Source: JAJFHI01 sp050633705 (lineage in GTDB: Bacteria; Pseudomonadota; Alphaproteobacteria; Rhizobiales; Hyphomicrobiaceae). From it: 64,000 bases of DNA. Shown here piece after piece: positions 8,321-17,197 of this stretch. Position numbers and translations under genes: made by a program. The notes below the pieces were generated by a model. That model did no database searches and had not been told where the DNA came from. It saw only the letters and a program-made list of their open reading frames with translations. The stretch covers positions 186,001-250,000 of the forward strand of contig JBOEGZ010000007.1 in the NCBI GenBank assembly GCA_050633705.1. The letters run 5' to 3'. The number at the start of each line of letters is the position of its first letter. The stretch's first letter is position 1.

Positions 8321-9790
8321 TCAATCATTGATCTCACCAACAGCGTTTTGATTTTTGGGCTCGTTGTAAAAGTTCATGACGCCATCAATCATATCCTGCC
8401 ATTGTTCCGCTTGTGTTCTGTATGGATCGTCATAACGATCGAGGTCATAGCAGCCGAGGGGGTGTTCAAGGACTGCGATCAAGCAGCGGTTGCATAATGT
8501 GCATGGTTTTTTGGGCAGAAAATCTGACACTTGCCTGCGTTCTGCTTCGAGCAATTGGTTTGGCAGATTGGGATTGGCCAGCAGTGGGCGCGCCATCGTT
8601 ACCGCATCGCAACTGCCATCGCTAATTGCTGACTTGATGGCTTTCAACGACTGAAACGATCCAGTGCACAAAACGGGAATGCCGACGGCCTGTTTAACCG
8701 CGCGCGCTGCCTCACGGTTCCATCCTTCTATTTGTTGCCAGGGCGGTCGGTCAGACCGGCGCCGTCCGAGTAGATAATCTCCGCGCGTGGTGTACAATTG
8801 GGTGCGCAGGGCCCGCTCCCAGACCAAACGTGTTGCCCATCTGCTGACAGGGTTGCGGAACATGAGATATCGTCGAAATGTTTTTGTTCCGCTGTCGATT
8901 AGCGATTTGTAAGTGCGCTTTAGCATATCTGTAGCAAGAAAGCCGGCGGGATTTAGCGGATGCGGGAAAAGCGTACCTGAGGAAACATGAATAGCATCGG
9001 CGCCATCTTCCCAACTCCACTTTGCGATTTTGATATTTTCCTCGAGCGTGTTTCCAGGGGCTTTCCATGGAAAAATCGCACCATTGTCTTCTGTGATACT
9101 TAACTTCACAATCAGCGGAATGGTCTTGAGAGTTTCTTCTGCGCGAATCGCAGTAATGACTTCTCTTAAGAACTGATGTCGGTTCTCCAGGCTGCCACCG
9201 TAGGAATCTTCGCGATCGTTAATCGCCGATGAAAGAAACTGAGTAAATAGGTATCCATTTCCTGAATGTAATTCGATGCCATCTATGCCGGCGTCGGCCG
9301 CGCGGAGTGCGCCGTCGACGAAGTGCCTAACAAGTTCTCTGATTTCTTCCGGAGAACTTTTTCTAGAGCGCAAACCATTAAAGTAACCGGGTTTTCTTGT
9401 TGCGCCATCAGGTAGTCGTTTCCAGTTCTCAATACCTTGAACATCCTGTTGACGACCCGAATAGGACAACTGAAGAATGACACGGCACCTTTCCGCCTTG
9501 TTTTCGTGAAGAGCACTCACCTCTTCATGGAGTTCACGCCAGAATGGAATTGTTTCGTCCCGGTCGATGTGTGCGTAGTTCGGCAAAATCCGCCCCGACA
9601 TATGCACTGGAACGTGAGATGTGATAATTGCTCCAACACCACCGCGTGCGAAAGTCTTCTCAAAATTTTTGCGCCATCGTGTTCCCGAACCATCGTAATT
9701 ATCGATACGTCCAGAAATACTTGAGCGCAAAATACGATTTTTAATTTCGAGCTTGCCAATCTTGAAAGGTGTATCGATTTGGTGTTCCAT
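8321..9790 (-). CDS. Old yellow enzyme-family NADH:flavin oxidoreductase
   Basis: A 489-residue (beta/alpha)8 flavoprotein. It begins with the usual TPFKIGKLEIKNRILRS strand-and-loop, has a substrate/flavin loop with HSGNGYLFTQFLSSAIN near residue 175 (the family His-x-x-Asn pair) followed by DREDSYGGSLENR, and ends its barrel with VTMARPLLANPNLP. After the barrel comes CTLCNRC and a fourth Cys (residues 430, 433, 436, 447). This spacing recalls the iron-sulfur site of 2,4-dienoyl-CoA reductase-like members, but the second FAD/NAD(P)H domain of those enzymes is absent. The family reduces activated C=C bonds, including 12-oxophytodienoate in jasmonate synthesis. Residues 300-355 look like an insertion. 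The gene lies between two small membrane-protein genes in the oxygenase operon. Confidence 0.88.
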   Translation of the reverse strand: MEHQIDTPFKIGKLEIKNRILRSSISGRIDNYDGSGTRWRKNFEKTFARGGVGAIITSHVPVHMSGRILPNYAHIDRDETIPFWRELHEEVSALHENKAERCRVILQLSYSGRQQDVQGIENWKRLPDGATRKPGYFNGLRSRKSSPEEIRELVRHFVDGALRAADAGIDGIELHSGNGYLFTQFLSSAINDREDSYGGSLENRHQFLREVITAIRAEETLKTIPLIVKLSITEDNGAIFPWKAPGNTLEENIKIAKWSWEDGADAIHVSSGTLFPHPLNPAGFLATDMLKRTYKSLIDSGTKTFRRYLMFRNPVSRWATRLVWERALRTQLYTTRGDYLLGRRRSDRPPWQQIEGWNREAARAVKQAVGIPVLCTGSFQSLKAIKSAISDGSCDAVTMARPLLANPNLPNQLLEAERRQVSDFLPKKPCTLCNRCLIAVLEHPLGCYDLDRYDDPYRTQAEQWQDMIDGVMNFYNEPKNQNAVGEIND

Positions 9791-9855
9791 CTGCGAACTT
9801 TCCCGGATTTCAGAGTTTGTGCAGTATTAAGGTGGCGTGGTCCTGGAGAGTGTCC

Positions 9856-10278
9856 TTACGGTCGCGTTTGCAGTTCTGAAATGATGGCGGCTCGATAGGT
9901 GAAGTATAGGCTTGCGGCCGCAATGGTTTCGAAGACGGCAATCCAAATGAATTGCCAGTCTAAGAAGAAGTAAAAAAATGCTAAAGCAATGCGACCAAGA
10001 ATTACGATTACATTTAGCAAGCGCTGTTCAATGGGGCGAAGATATGCTGAATACTGTAAGGCCGATAAGAACAAGACGTTGGCGGCTGTCGCGCGAATCC
10101 AGTTTGAAGTTGCCCCAGTCTGAAGATCGCCACCTGCATGCAACAGTTCAGGGTTTATCAATAATAGAATTGCAATCACAGTTTCGACAATGATCACAAC
10201 CGCCAATACCGTTTTATAGCGACCCAAATGTAGGGTTGCTTTGGCGCGGGTCGATGCAATTGAGATTGTGTTAGCCAT
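9856..10278 (-). CDS. Small four-helix membrane protein, oxygenase operon (unknown function)
   Basis: A 140-residue protein with four predicted transmembrane helices (about VLAVVIIVETVIAILLLINP, AANVLFLSALQYSAY, LLNVIVILGRIALAFFYFFL and FIWIAVFETIAAASLYFT). No family was recognised. The ATG at 10278 lies inside the end of the P450-like gene, whose stop codon is at 10271-10273, giving an eight-base overlap typical of translational coupling. The frame is open eight codons further upstream. Its neighbours and tight spacing suggest that it works with the peroxidase, the P450-like protein and the reductase, perhaps holding them or their lipid substrate at the membrane; that is inference. Confidence 0.75.
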   Translation of the reverse strand: MANTISIASTRAKATLHLGRYKTVLAVVIIVETVIAILLLINPELLHAGGDLQTGATSNWIRATAANVLFLSALQYSAYLRPIEQRLLNVIVILGRIALAFFYFFLDWQFIWIAVFETIAAASLYFTYRAAIISELQTRP

Positions 10279-11269
10279 GAGCGGGCTCATTCGTTCGCAC
10301 AAAAGGCAAGGTTGAATTCTGATCGGTTTCTTTGTTAGGTGTCTTCAAGTCTTTTTCAATCTTGGATGCGCTCTCGGTGTCGGCTAAGCTGTGTTTCTTG
10401 GCACGCTTCCACAACTCTATGAGCAAAGCTGGCACCAACTGATGCGCCGGACAAGAACTCCAACTGTCCCGCAAAAACATGACTCGTGGATCGAGAGATC
10501 TGTATCCACCATCGCGCGTATTTAGAATCACCAAAGTGCCATCGAAGAGTGGTCCGATGTTGTGGAGATAACCGCCGTTTGATTGTCGCAGTACGGAATT
10601 TGGCGCGACCAACGCGCGGGCTGATGCAGCGGCAGGGGTTAAAGTCGACCGCAACGTTTCGTCGCGATAGATTGTTTCCAGTCGCTCTAGCGAAACCAAC
10701 AAGGTATGAACTGCGACCCCTGTCGCATGAACTCCAGACAAATCTCCATTGACGGCTCTGGCAAGTGTTTGTTGGGCATTTTTTATTTTTCCCGTTATGG
10801 CCCAGTAAAGACGGCGCAACGGGTTTTTTGTCCTCACAGCCGCATCCAGCAATTGGGCAGCGGCCCATGTTTCGCGGTCGGCAACGTATCTCTCTGAGAA
10901 TAGCTGACCGATGAATTCTTGCGTGAGTTCACCGGCGGGGCGCGATTGCTTCCCCTCGACAAAATCCGACAGAGCTGCAAAGGCAGGCAAATTGAAATAG
11001 TGCTCAAAGCTATCTGGGGTGAGGCGGGCCATGAGCTGTTGCTGTTCATCGACGCGTGACTGAGAATGTCTCGGTGCAATTGATGGCAAAGGCACACCGT
11101 CAACGTTAAGCGTCTTGCGGAGGCGGCGCACAAGCATCTGGTTGAAGAGCGGTCCTTTGACTTTAAAATCTCTGTCAAGCTGGTCGTCGTTAGACACGCT
11201 TCGGATTTCGTGAGGTGAATTGATCCGAAAAACATCGATGAGAAACGGTATGCGAATACGACGAAACAT
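10271..11269 (-). CDS. Short cytochrome P450-like heme-thiolate protein
   Basis: A 332-residue protein, shorter than usual P450s (about 400 or more). Three stretches in order match the P450 C-terminal core. AASARALVAPNSVLRQS fits the K helix and following strand. FDGTLVILNTRDGGYRSLDP fits the region before the meander. SWSSCPAHQLVPALLIELW fits the cysteine-ligand loop and L helix (candidate thiolate Cys273; the usual G after the Cys-Pro is Ala). The N-terminus (VFRINSPHEIRSVSNDDQL) also resembles P450 N-domains. The canonical I-helix AGxDT and a clean ExxR are not seen, so it is degenerate, as in fatty-acid hydroperoxide-using P450s of the CYP74 and Ppo type that need no O2 activation. ATG 11269 is chosen, four bases after the peroxidase stop; a longer frame to 11566 only overlaps that gene. 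Confidence 0.6.
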   Translation of the reverse strand: MFRRIRIPFLIDVFRINSPHEIRSVSNDDQLDRDFKVKGPLFNQMLVRRLRKTLNVDGVPLPSIAPRHSQSRVDEQQQLMARLTPDSFEHYFNLPAFAALSDFVEGKQSRPAGELTQEFIGQLFSERYVADRETWAAAQLLDAAVRTKNPLRRLYWAITGKIKNAQQTLARAVNGDLSGVHATGVAVHTLLVSLERLETIYRDETLRSTLTPAAASARALVAPNSVLRQSNGGYLHNIGPLFDGTLVILNTRDGGYRSLDPRVMFLRDSWSSCPAHQLVPALLIELWKRAKKHSLADTESASKIEKDLKTPNKETDQNSTLPFVRTNEPAHG

Positions 11270-11273
11270 TGGG

Positions 11274-13136
11274 TTATATCTTCGCTTTCTTCCACGGAAA
11301 AAAGGGATTTCGTGTCTGTTGAAAAGACGATGCGAGGGCTGGGAAATGGCGCTTTGCGACGCCTGCAAAACAGTTATCTCGGACCCAATCAAAGCCAACT
11401 TGGGTGTAGACTTCTGGTCGAAAATCATCTGTAAAAAAACGATCGCTTTTGAGGCGGCGTGAAGCCATGACGATAAAGACGCGAAATGCGGTGTCAGAAA
11501 AACCAAATCTCGGTGCGGTACCGTTTTTCGATCGTGCCTCTGCCAGTGTGCCAACGAGCAAGTCAACTTTATCGACGGATCCGTAGATCTCTTGGAGTTC
11601 GCGTTGCCAGTCGGGATCGTCCGTTATATCGGAAAATGTCTCTGGTGGCGTGCATCCCACCAGTTTGCGAAATTCTTGGTATCTCGGAATTCCGCGCTCA
11701 CGGTCGCGCAAAATGTCGACTGCGGCCAAATCCATGAAGACTCCGTCATCGAGCTTTTTATTCAAGCGACGAAGATCGTTTGGGTAGTTGTGTAAGACCA
11801 GCGCACCAGGATTTTCTGTCGCGAGTGAGTAAATCGCATCCTCAAGAGAAACGTCTTTGTAAACAGATCGCGCTCCACTCATTGAGACGGCTTCAAGCGT
11901 GGTCTCCAGCAACTTTTGATCGTCGTTGTGGCTGCGAAACGTGAAGGTATCTGGCAGCAAGGAATGCATTCTATAGGCAGCTGTGAATTCTTCTGTCATC
12001 GAAAAGGGGACGTCGTGATGGTTTGCTGAAGATCCGGGTATGCCGGCGATGACTTCGTTGTCGGAATTGCGCCCAAAGCGACGCCAGAATTTTTCTCCCA
12101 TCAGCCCCCAAAAATTTCCACGCATAAAAATGCGCCCTTCCGGAGAATCCATTAGCGCTGGCGTCCATTCAACGGTGTGTATTTTGGCGAGAAGAGCGGA
12201 ATTTACGAGCCGCGCCTTTTGGAACAACCATTCGCCGGGTTGCTGGGGATATTCCAAGTGCAACCGGTCGACGATGGCATTGTGCTCGCGCGCAAACAGC
12301 GTGTGAAGGACCGAAAGTCCAATCCACCAATTTCCATTTTCTCCAGCTAACTCATGGTTGCGATGATTTGATTGTGTATCGATCGGCAGCATTCCGTTGC
12401 CGTCAAGCCAGAGTTTGCCATCTGGTAACGGTAAGCCGGGGGTGTCTTTGTCATTCGGATCGCTGCGCAATCGCATGCATTTTTCGTGGTCCGATCCATA
12501 GATCTGGGACGCGTCCCACCAGTGAGTGGCGTAGTTGCGATAAGATTTCGGACGGTTTTCATCTTCCGGTCCACTGTCTGGAGATACCGGCGAGCGCGGA
12601 ATGCGCATTCTTGCCTCTCCGTTCTTATCGATCCAGTCGTCGCCTTCGGGCAATGAAAGTTCGTGCAAATCTGTCTTGTCGTTCTTTCCATGTGTCAGCC
12701 AATCATGCACCATGAATTGTATCCAGGCGGCAGCAAGTAAATTGAGGTGAGGGACTGGTACAAATTCTTTGCGCGCCAACAACCGGTTCGAAATTTCGCG
12801 CGGGTTGGGGTGATAAAGCTGCGGTGCAGTTTCTTCGAATGAGTGGGCCAACGGGATATTTCGGCCAAATCGAGTTTGTGCCATGCCCATCTGTGGCGCG
12901 TCGCGGTCATTGAAACTTCCGTCGTAACTACGAGCTTCGTTGATATCGCAATTCGGTTGCGGCTCTATTTCCGACGGTGAGCTTTCTGTGTCGAATAAAT
13001 TTTCCCGACGCAGATTGGCCCGATGACCAACAACTATGATGACAGCAGCAATAAAAGGCCAACGATGCCATACGCGTAGGCGCTCCGAAGACGAAGCGAT
13101 CGTACCGAGTATCAGGTCAATAAGACTGCCAAGCAT
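11274..13136 (-). CDS. Heme peroxidase / fatty-acid dioxygenase (alpha-DOX/COX-like)
   Basis: A 620-residue animal-type heme peroxidase. One hydrophobic segment (about residues 26-37) near the N-terminus suggests a membrane anchor. Key sites are the distal-His motif FMVHDWLTHG (His144), LFAREHNAIVD (about 281-290) and EFTAAYRMHSLLPD, where Tyr388 and His391 occupy the places of the radical-forming Tyr and proximal heme His of cyclooxygenase and plant alpha-dioxygenase (Y-x-x-H). Presence of that Tyr points to fatty-acid dioxygenation and not only peroxidation. It is the first gene of a five-gene minus-strand operon and lies four bases before the P450-like gene, an arrangement that recalls the dioxygenase-P450 fusions (Ppo) of fungi. 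The substrate is unknown. Confidence 0.88.
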   Translation of the reverse strand: MLGSLIDLILGTIASSSERLRVWHRWPFIAAVIIVVGHRANLRRENLFDTESSPSEIEPQPNCDINEARSYDGSFNDRDAPQMGMAQTRFGRNIPLAHSFEETAPQLYHPNPREISNRLLARKEFVPVPHLNLLAAAWIQFMVHDWLTHGKNDKTDLHELSLPEGDDWIDKNGEARMRIPRSPVSPDSGPEDENRPKSYRNYATHWWDASQIYGSDHEKCMRLRSDPNDKDTPGLPLPDGKLWLDGNGMLPIDTQSNHRNHELAGENGNWWIGLSVLHTLFAREHNAIVDRLHLEYPQQPGEWLFQKARLVNSALLAKIHTVEWTPALMDSPEGRIFMRGNFWGLMGEKFWRRFGRNSDNEVIAGIPGSSANHHDVPFSMTEEFTAAYRMHSLLPDTFTFRSHNDDQKLLETTLEAVSMSGARSVYKDVSLEDAIYSLATENPGALVLHNYPNDLRRLNKKLDDGVFMDLAAVDILRDRERGIPRYQEFRKLVGCTPPETFSDITDDPDWQRELQEIYGSVDKVDLLVGTLAEARSKNGTAPRFGFSDTAFRVFIVMASRRLKSDRFFTDDFRPEVYTQVGFDWVRDNCFAGVAKRHFPALASSFQQTRNPFFPWKKAKI

Positions 13137-13370
13137 AGAGGCTATCCATTACAAAAATATTTTTAATTCAAATAAAACAAGACGATTTGTGAAAACTTGC
13201 GTGCGAAATTTTTGTCCCAAATTCTTTTTAACACTCTCCCAAAAACAAAGTATCCGTTTTTTGGTGTTGTTCATAACGTGTTCACATTTAAGCAAACACG
13301 CATTCACACCGCCTCGATTATCTGTCCATGAAAATTCTGGACGAGCCCAATTGCGCGGGAGGGTAGAAAT

Positions 13371-13706
13371 ATGCAAATACGACGCGGATCATTTATGGGT
13401 ATCAATGGGCATACGATGCGCGGAAGGTTCAAACTTACCGAAAAAGCGAATGGTGCAGAGTTGGAAACCAGTGATGATTTTTTCTTCGATGGAAAGGCTC
13501 CGGCCCCTGCATGGGCTCTAGGAGATGGGCAAGGAAAATTCGTTGATGATACGGTATTCAGAAATTTAATTCCATTTTCTGAAGTGTTCGGAAGGCGAAC
13601 AATTTTCATCTCTGACAAGTTTAAGCCAAGTGACGCAGGCGCAGTCATCGCGTGGTGCGATGAGCTTGATGTTGAACTCGGAGTTGGAATTTTCGATGAT
13701 GAATGA
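13371..13706 (+). CDS. DM13-domain protein (cytoplasmic, small)
   Basis: A 111-residue protein without a signal peptide. It matches the DM13 pattern: GRFKLTEKANGAELETSDDF, then DGKAPAPAWALGDG, then an ISDKFKPSDAGAVIAWCDEL ending with ELGVGIF. The nearly invariant Trp-Cys pair near the C-terminus (Cys in IAWCDEL) is present; in eukaryotic DM13 proteins that Cys has been suggested to take part in redox chemistry. A strong GGAGG lies eight bases before the ATG. It is divergent from the heme peroxidase operon with about 230 AT-rich bases between, so the two may share a control region; a redox link with that operon is speculation. Confidence 0.75.
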   Translation: MQIRRGSFMGINGHTMRGRFKLTEKANGAELETSDDFFFDGKAPAPAWALGDGQGKFVDDTVFRNLIPFSEVFGRRTIFISDKFKPSDAGAVIAWCDELDVELGVGIFDDE

Positions 13707-13781
13707 AGGACCATTCAAGAAGGCTGGATGCCATTGAACTGCTGCATTGGAATTTAGCATTTTATTTGATGGGGAATACCA

Positions 13782-15565
13782 ATGTTCGGAAAATTATCCG
13801 TCGTCATGTTTGTATCGGTTCTGTTTTGTTGCGCGACCGCGACAGCTCAGGTGAAGCGTCCCATTATTTTCGTTCCGGGGATTGTCGGATCCCAGCTTTC
13901 TGATAGCTCAGGCGATGTTGTCTGGGGTGACTCTGGTTCTCTTAATAGTTCAAACTTTAAAAAACTCGATTTATTACCCGCCAATGCAAATCCTGTTTCC
14001 CTGAATGCGACAGACGTTTTGCGAGGAGTTCCGCTTGTATTTGGCTTAATAGAAGTGGGCGTCTATTCGGGGCTGATTGATTTTTTGACGGGGAAGAGGT
14101 CCATTACAGACCGCTTCACAGGCCGCAATATAACAGGCAGCTATCATGAGAACCGCACGTTATTTGTCTTCCCATACGACTGGCGCCGTACAAATTTTGC
14201 ATCCGCAAAACGTTTAAATACGTTTATTGAGAAGCATGTACCTAGCGGGCAGTATGATTTAATCGCCCATAGTATGGGTGGGATCATCACGCGCATTATG
14301 CTTGATGGGCGATCACCAAAGGGTGTTTGTCAGGGGGGCACAGAAACGCTGAGTGGACTTTCGTCTCCGACTGGCGATGAGCTTACCACTCTTTGCAATG
14401 CCATGTATGGCACGCCAACCGGCACGTCGTGGCCTAACGAAAATTTTAACGGTCCGCATTCAGCCGCGAGTAGGCTTCACACATATATTGAAATGGCAGT
14501 TCCGCATTATGGGTCGAACAACGTTATCGGGACCTACAGCGAGGGTTGGGGTGCGTTGAGCCAGATCTTAATTGGTGGGCAAAGAGAAATTCAAGACATC
14601 ATTTTATCGATGTCGAGTCCAATAGAATTGGCAGCAACGCATGTACGCTGCTGTGCTGTTGGACATTTCGGAGCTTCGCATAACCAAGAAATTAACAACA
14701 TCGACCAAATTCTTGAATATAAATTCTGGTCGCAAAAAGTATTGGGTTTCGGAAACTCTCCTTGTCCATACACAACTCTCCTTGTCCATACACGAGGTGT
14801 GACTTAAAGAGACAACTTCTTGCGGCTGGAATCGAAAACCGTAAACTCATTCATAAAATCATCGAGAAAAAAATACCGCCCGGTGTGAAATCACTTGCCG
14901 CAGTTATCGGACGGGATGTAGAAGGCACGATCGAAACCCACTATTTATCTCCGAACGCACCTGGCGATGGAGCAGGTTTTACATTCCGCGAAACGTCTGA
15001 CGGTGATGGCACGGTTCATCGTATAAGCGCTGTGCCTCCAGAATTCAATCAAGGCCGCCAAGTTCACGCCATTACAAGCCACCGAATTAAACATCCGTTT
15101 GTTTTCGATGATCCTTCTGTTCAGCAGCAAATTCACGGTGTTATTTTACGCCCGTTGGACGAACAAGTTTTCGAAGTGACGGGCGATCAAGAACAGTTGT
15201 TTATTGGCGGAAAACGTATTGTCTCGTCTGGTCTAAAGGTTGACTCTGCGGTTGTTGCCCCTGGTCAAAAGATTGCGATGGAGCTGGATCTGAGCGGCGA
15301 GAAAGACACGCAATTTGATATTGACACAGTGACCGATGTCAATTTGGAAGTTCGTCTGGAGCGAGCAGAAAACATGGATGATGCCCTAGCAAAGACGACC
15401 TTGAAGTATAGCGCGACGAAGTCTGTTCCGTTGAGTGGAAAGATATCTCTCGCCGGTAGCATCACTGCACCACAGGGCGCGGGTGTATACTTGATCAAGG
15501 TTTTTAACGAGGCGAACAGCGAACTGATTGATCGTGGGCAACTTCATGTAATTACTGCGGATTGA
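13782..15565 (+). pseudogene. LCAT/PGAP1-like secreted lipase gene split by a 20-bp duplication
   Basis: Two overlapping frames encode one protein. The first (13782-14807) has a signal peptide ending near ATAQ, the start strand PIIFVPGIVGSQL typical of lecithin:cholesterol acyltransferase-like hydrolases, and the nucleophile motif IAHSMGGIITR. The second (to 15565) carries the family motif DGDGTVHRISAVP, which should supply the catalytic Asp/His region, and a beta-rich C-terminal domain. The frames are joined by a perfect 20-bp tandem duplication at 14754-14793. Counting one copy, the gene is exactly 588 codons (587 residues) in one frame through NSPCPYTRCDLKRQ. As sequenced, the Ser and the Asp/His parts are on separate products, so it is likely inactive. 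It could be a reversible switch, a fixed mutation or an assembly artefact. Confidence 0.85.
14754..14793 (+). repeat. Perfect 20-bp tandem duplication inside the lipase gene
   Basis: AACTCTCCTTGTCCATACAC occurs twice head to tail (14754-14773 and 14774-14793) with no base between. Because 20 is not a multiple of three, it shifts the reading frame; deleting one unit restores one long ORF. Confidence 0.95.
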
Positions 15566-15570
15566 GACAG

Positions 15571-15879
15571 ATGACTTGCAGAAAAATATTCTCCGGCTGT
15601 CTTTGTTGGACGGTGATGGTCGAGACGTCCTCGAGAACAAAAGATGCAAGTGTTGTCGTGCTCGATATCCTGAAAATAGCACGTCATATTACCGGCAATA
15701 CGTAGAACTGTGTTGGTCCTTCGCACGGCGGTTTAACTGGTCAAACAGACGGGTAAGAGCAGCTATTCCCAGGCGTTGACTTAAAAAGTTACGATCAAAT
15801 CGAGGTTGAACTCGACCGCAAGATGCTCGATTTGTCGATATCGTTTTGCGCCTTGCGTTTCTGCGCCCAACAAACCTAG
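15571..15879 (+). pseudogene. Decayed ORF after the lipase, faintly acyl-carrier-protein-like
   Basis: A frame beginning with ATG five bases after the lipase stop reads coherently but is broken by two in-frame stops (15703-15705 and 15754-15756) before ending at 15879. Its pieces include VVVLDILKIARHITGN and EQLFPGVDLKSYDQIEVELD. The second resembles the acyl-carrier-protein helix II around DSxDxxEL, and the first an ACP first helix, but this is a by-eye impression. The rest of the 540-base gap up to 16105 shows nothing else convincing; an open frame from 15806 is only the upstream extension of the next gene. Confidence 0.25.
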
Positions 15880-16105
15880 TTGCCGCACCGCCACAATTGG
15901 TTCGCCAAAAGAACCAAAGCTACAATTTGAGAACGGCCGCATTCAACAAAAGAGCCGAACCCGATTGTTCAAGTTTTTATACTCCGTTTCGATCCGTAGA
16001 GTATGTAAGGTACTTATCCCGATTCAGCGAATTCAACGACACACTGGATTTTTCTGCCAGTTTGCCGACAATATAGCTTTCAAAGTGGCAGAGGATATAG
16101 AACGT

Positions 16106-17197
16106 ATGTGGCCTGATCGAAGATTGCTCGACTTCATGGATATCGAACTTCCGATCATTCAAGCGCCCATGGCCGGAGCAAACGGCGCCGACATGGTGAT
16201 TGCTGTAAGTGAAGCAGGTGGTCTGGGATCACTTCCTTGTGCCATGCTCGACGTCGCTAAAGCGCGTGGCGAACTGGGTTTGATCCGTGAGAAAACGACG
16301 AAGCCCATCAACGTCAACTTCTTCTGCCACAAGTTGGCGGTACCTGACACCGACCGTGAAGCTGCGTGGAAGCGGCATCTGTCGACCTACTATGAAGAGT
16401 TTCAATTGGATGCGTCCATCTCGACGCAAGTCGTGAATCGTGCACCGTTTGACGAGGCGATGTGCGAAGTCGTTGAGGACGTCAAGCCTGAAGTCGTGAG
16501 CTTTCATTTTGGGTTGCCGTCCAAATCATTGTTCGAACGTGTCAAGGCTGCCGGTAGCTATGTGCTCAGTTCCGCGACCACTGTCGACGAGGCCCGATGG
16601 CTTGAGGACAGGGGTTGTGATGGCATCATCGCGCAAGGTTTTGAGGCTGGCGGGCATCGCGGTATGTTCCTAACAGACGAGACGACAACTCAATTAGGTA
16701 CTTTCGCACTGGTGCCCCAGATCGTCGATGCTGTGAAAGTACCGGTGATCGCTGCAGGCGGGATTGCAGACGGACGAGGCGTAGCAGCCGCGTTCGCGCT
16801 CGGTGCCGCAGGTGTACAGATTGGTACGGCATACCTGTTTACTCCAGAATCTCTGATCTCCGACCTTCACCGAACGGCTCTGAGTGTGGCGCGTGATGAT
16901 GGCACCGCGCTGACAAATTTGTTTACAGGTAGGCCCGCACGCGGACTAATGAATCGGATTATGCGTGATATTGGCCCCCTGTCCGACCTGGCGCCAGCGT
17001 TTCCAACCGCTGGTAGCGCCTTGGCGCCCTTGAAGGTGGCTGCGGAAGCAATAGGGACGAGTGACTTTACGTCTCTTTGGTCCGGGCAGGCCGCTGGTCT
17101 TTGCAATCAAACCAGTGCGGGTGACTTGACACGCCAGTTAGCGGATGACGCGGTGCGACGGTTCGAGAAACTGGCAGCCGCAAGACCGGCTCAATGA
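16106..17197 (+). CDS. Nitronate monooxygenase (2-nitropropane dioxygenase family)
   Basis: A 363-residue FMN-dependent TIM-barrel enzyme that oxidises toxic alkyl nitronates to carbonyl compounds and nitrite. Visible family signatures are IELPIIQAPMAGANGADM at the first strand, GLGSLPCAMLD, the VSFHFGLPS segment, GCDGIIAQGFEAGGHRG (the phosphate-binding and catalytic His loop) and VPVIAAGGIADGRGVAAA followed by GAAGVQIGTAYL. The frame stays open 100 codons upstream, but that part has no homology-like pattern; ATG 16106 has a GAGG upstream and starts right at the fold. A glutathione S-transferase gene follows on the same strand, which fits a detoxification pair. Confidence 0.9.
   Translation: MWPDRRLLDFMDIELPIIQAPMAGANGADMVIAVSEAGGLGSLPCAMLDVAKARGELGLIREKTTKPINVNFFCHKLAVPDTDREAAWKRHLSTYYEEFQLDASISTQVVNRAPFDEAMCEVVEDVKPEVVSFHFGLPSKSLFERVKAAGSYVLSSATTVDEARWLEDRGCDGIIAQGFEAGGHRGMFLTDETTTQLGTFALVPQIVDAVKVPVIAAGGIADGRGVAAAFALGAAGVQIGTAYLFTPESLISDLHRTALSVARDDGTALTNLFTGRPARGLMNRIMRDIGPLSDLAPAFPTAGSALAPLKVAAEAIGTSDFTSLWSGQAAGLCNQTSAGDLTRQLADDAVRRFEKLAAARPAQ

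Noticed and set aside
15806..16105. Extra 100 codons before nitronate monooxygenase
   Set aside because: Open frame only; low similarity to anything, while ATG 16106 has a ribosome-binding sequence and fits the family start.
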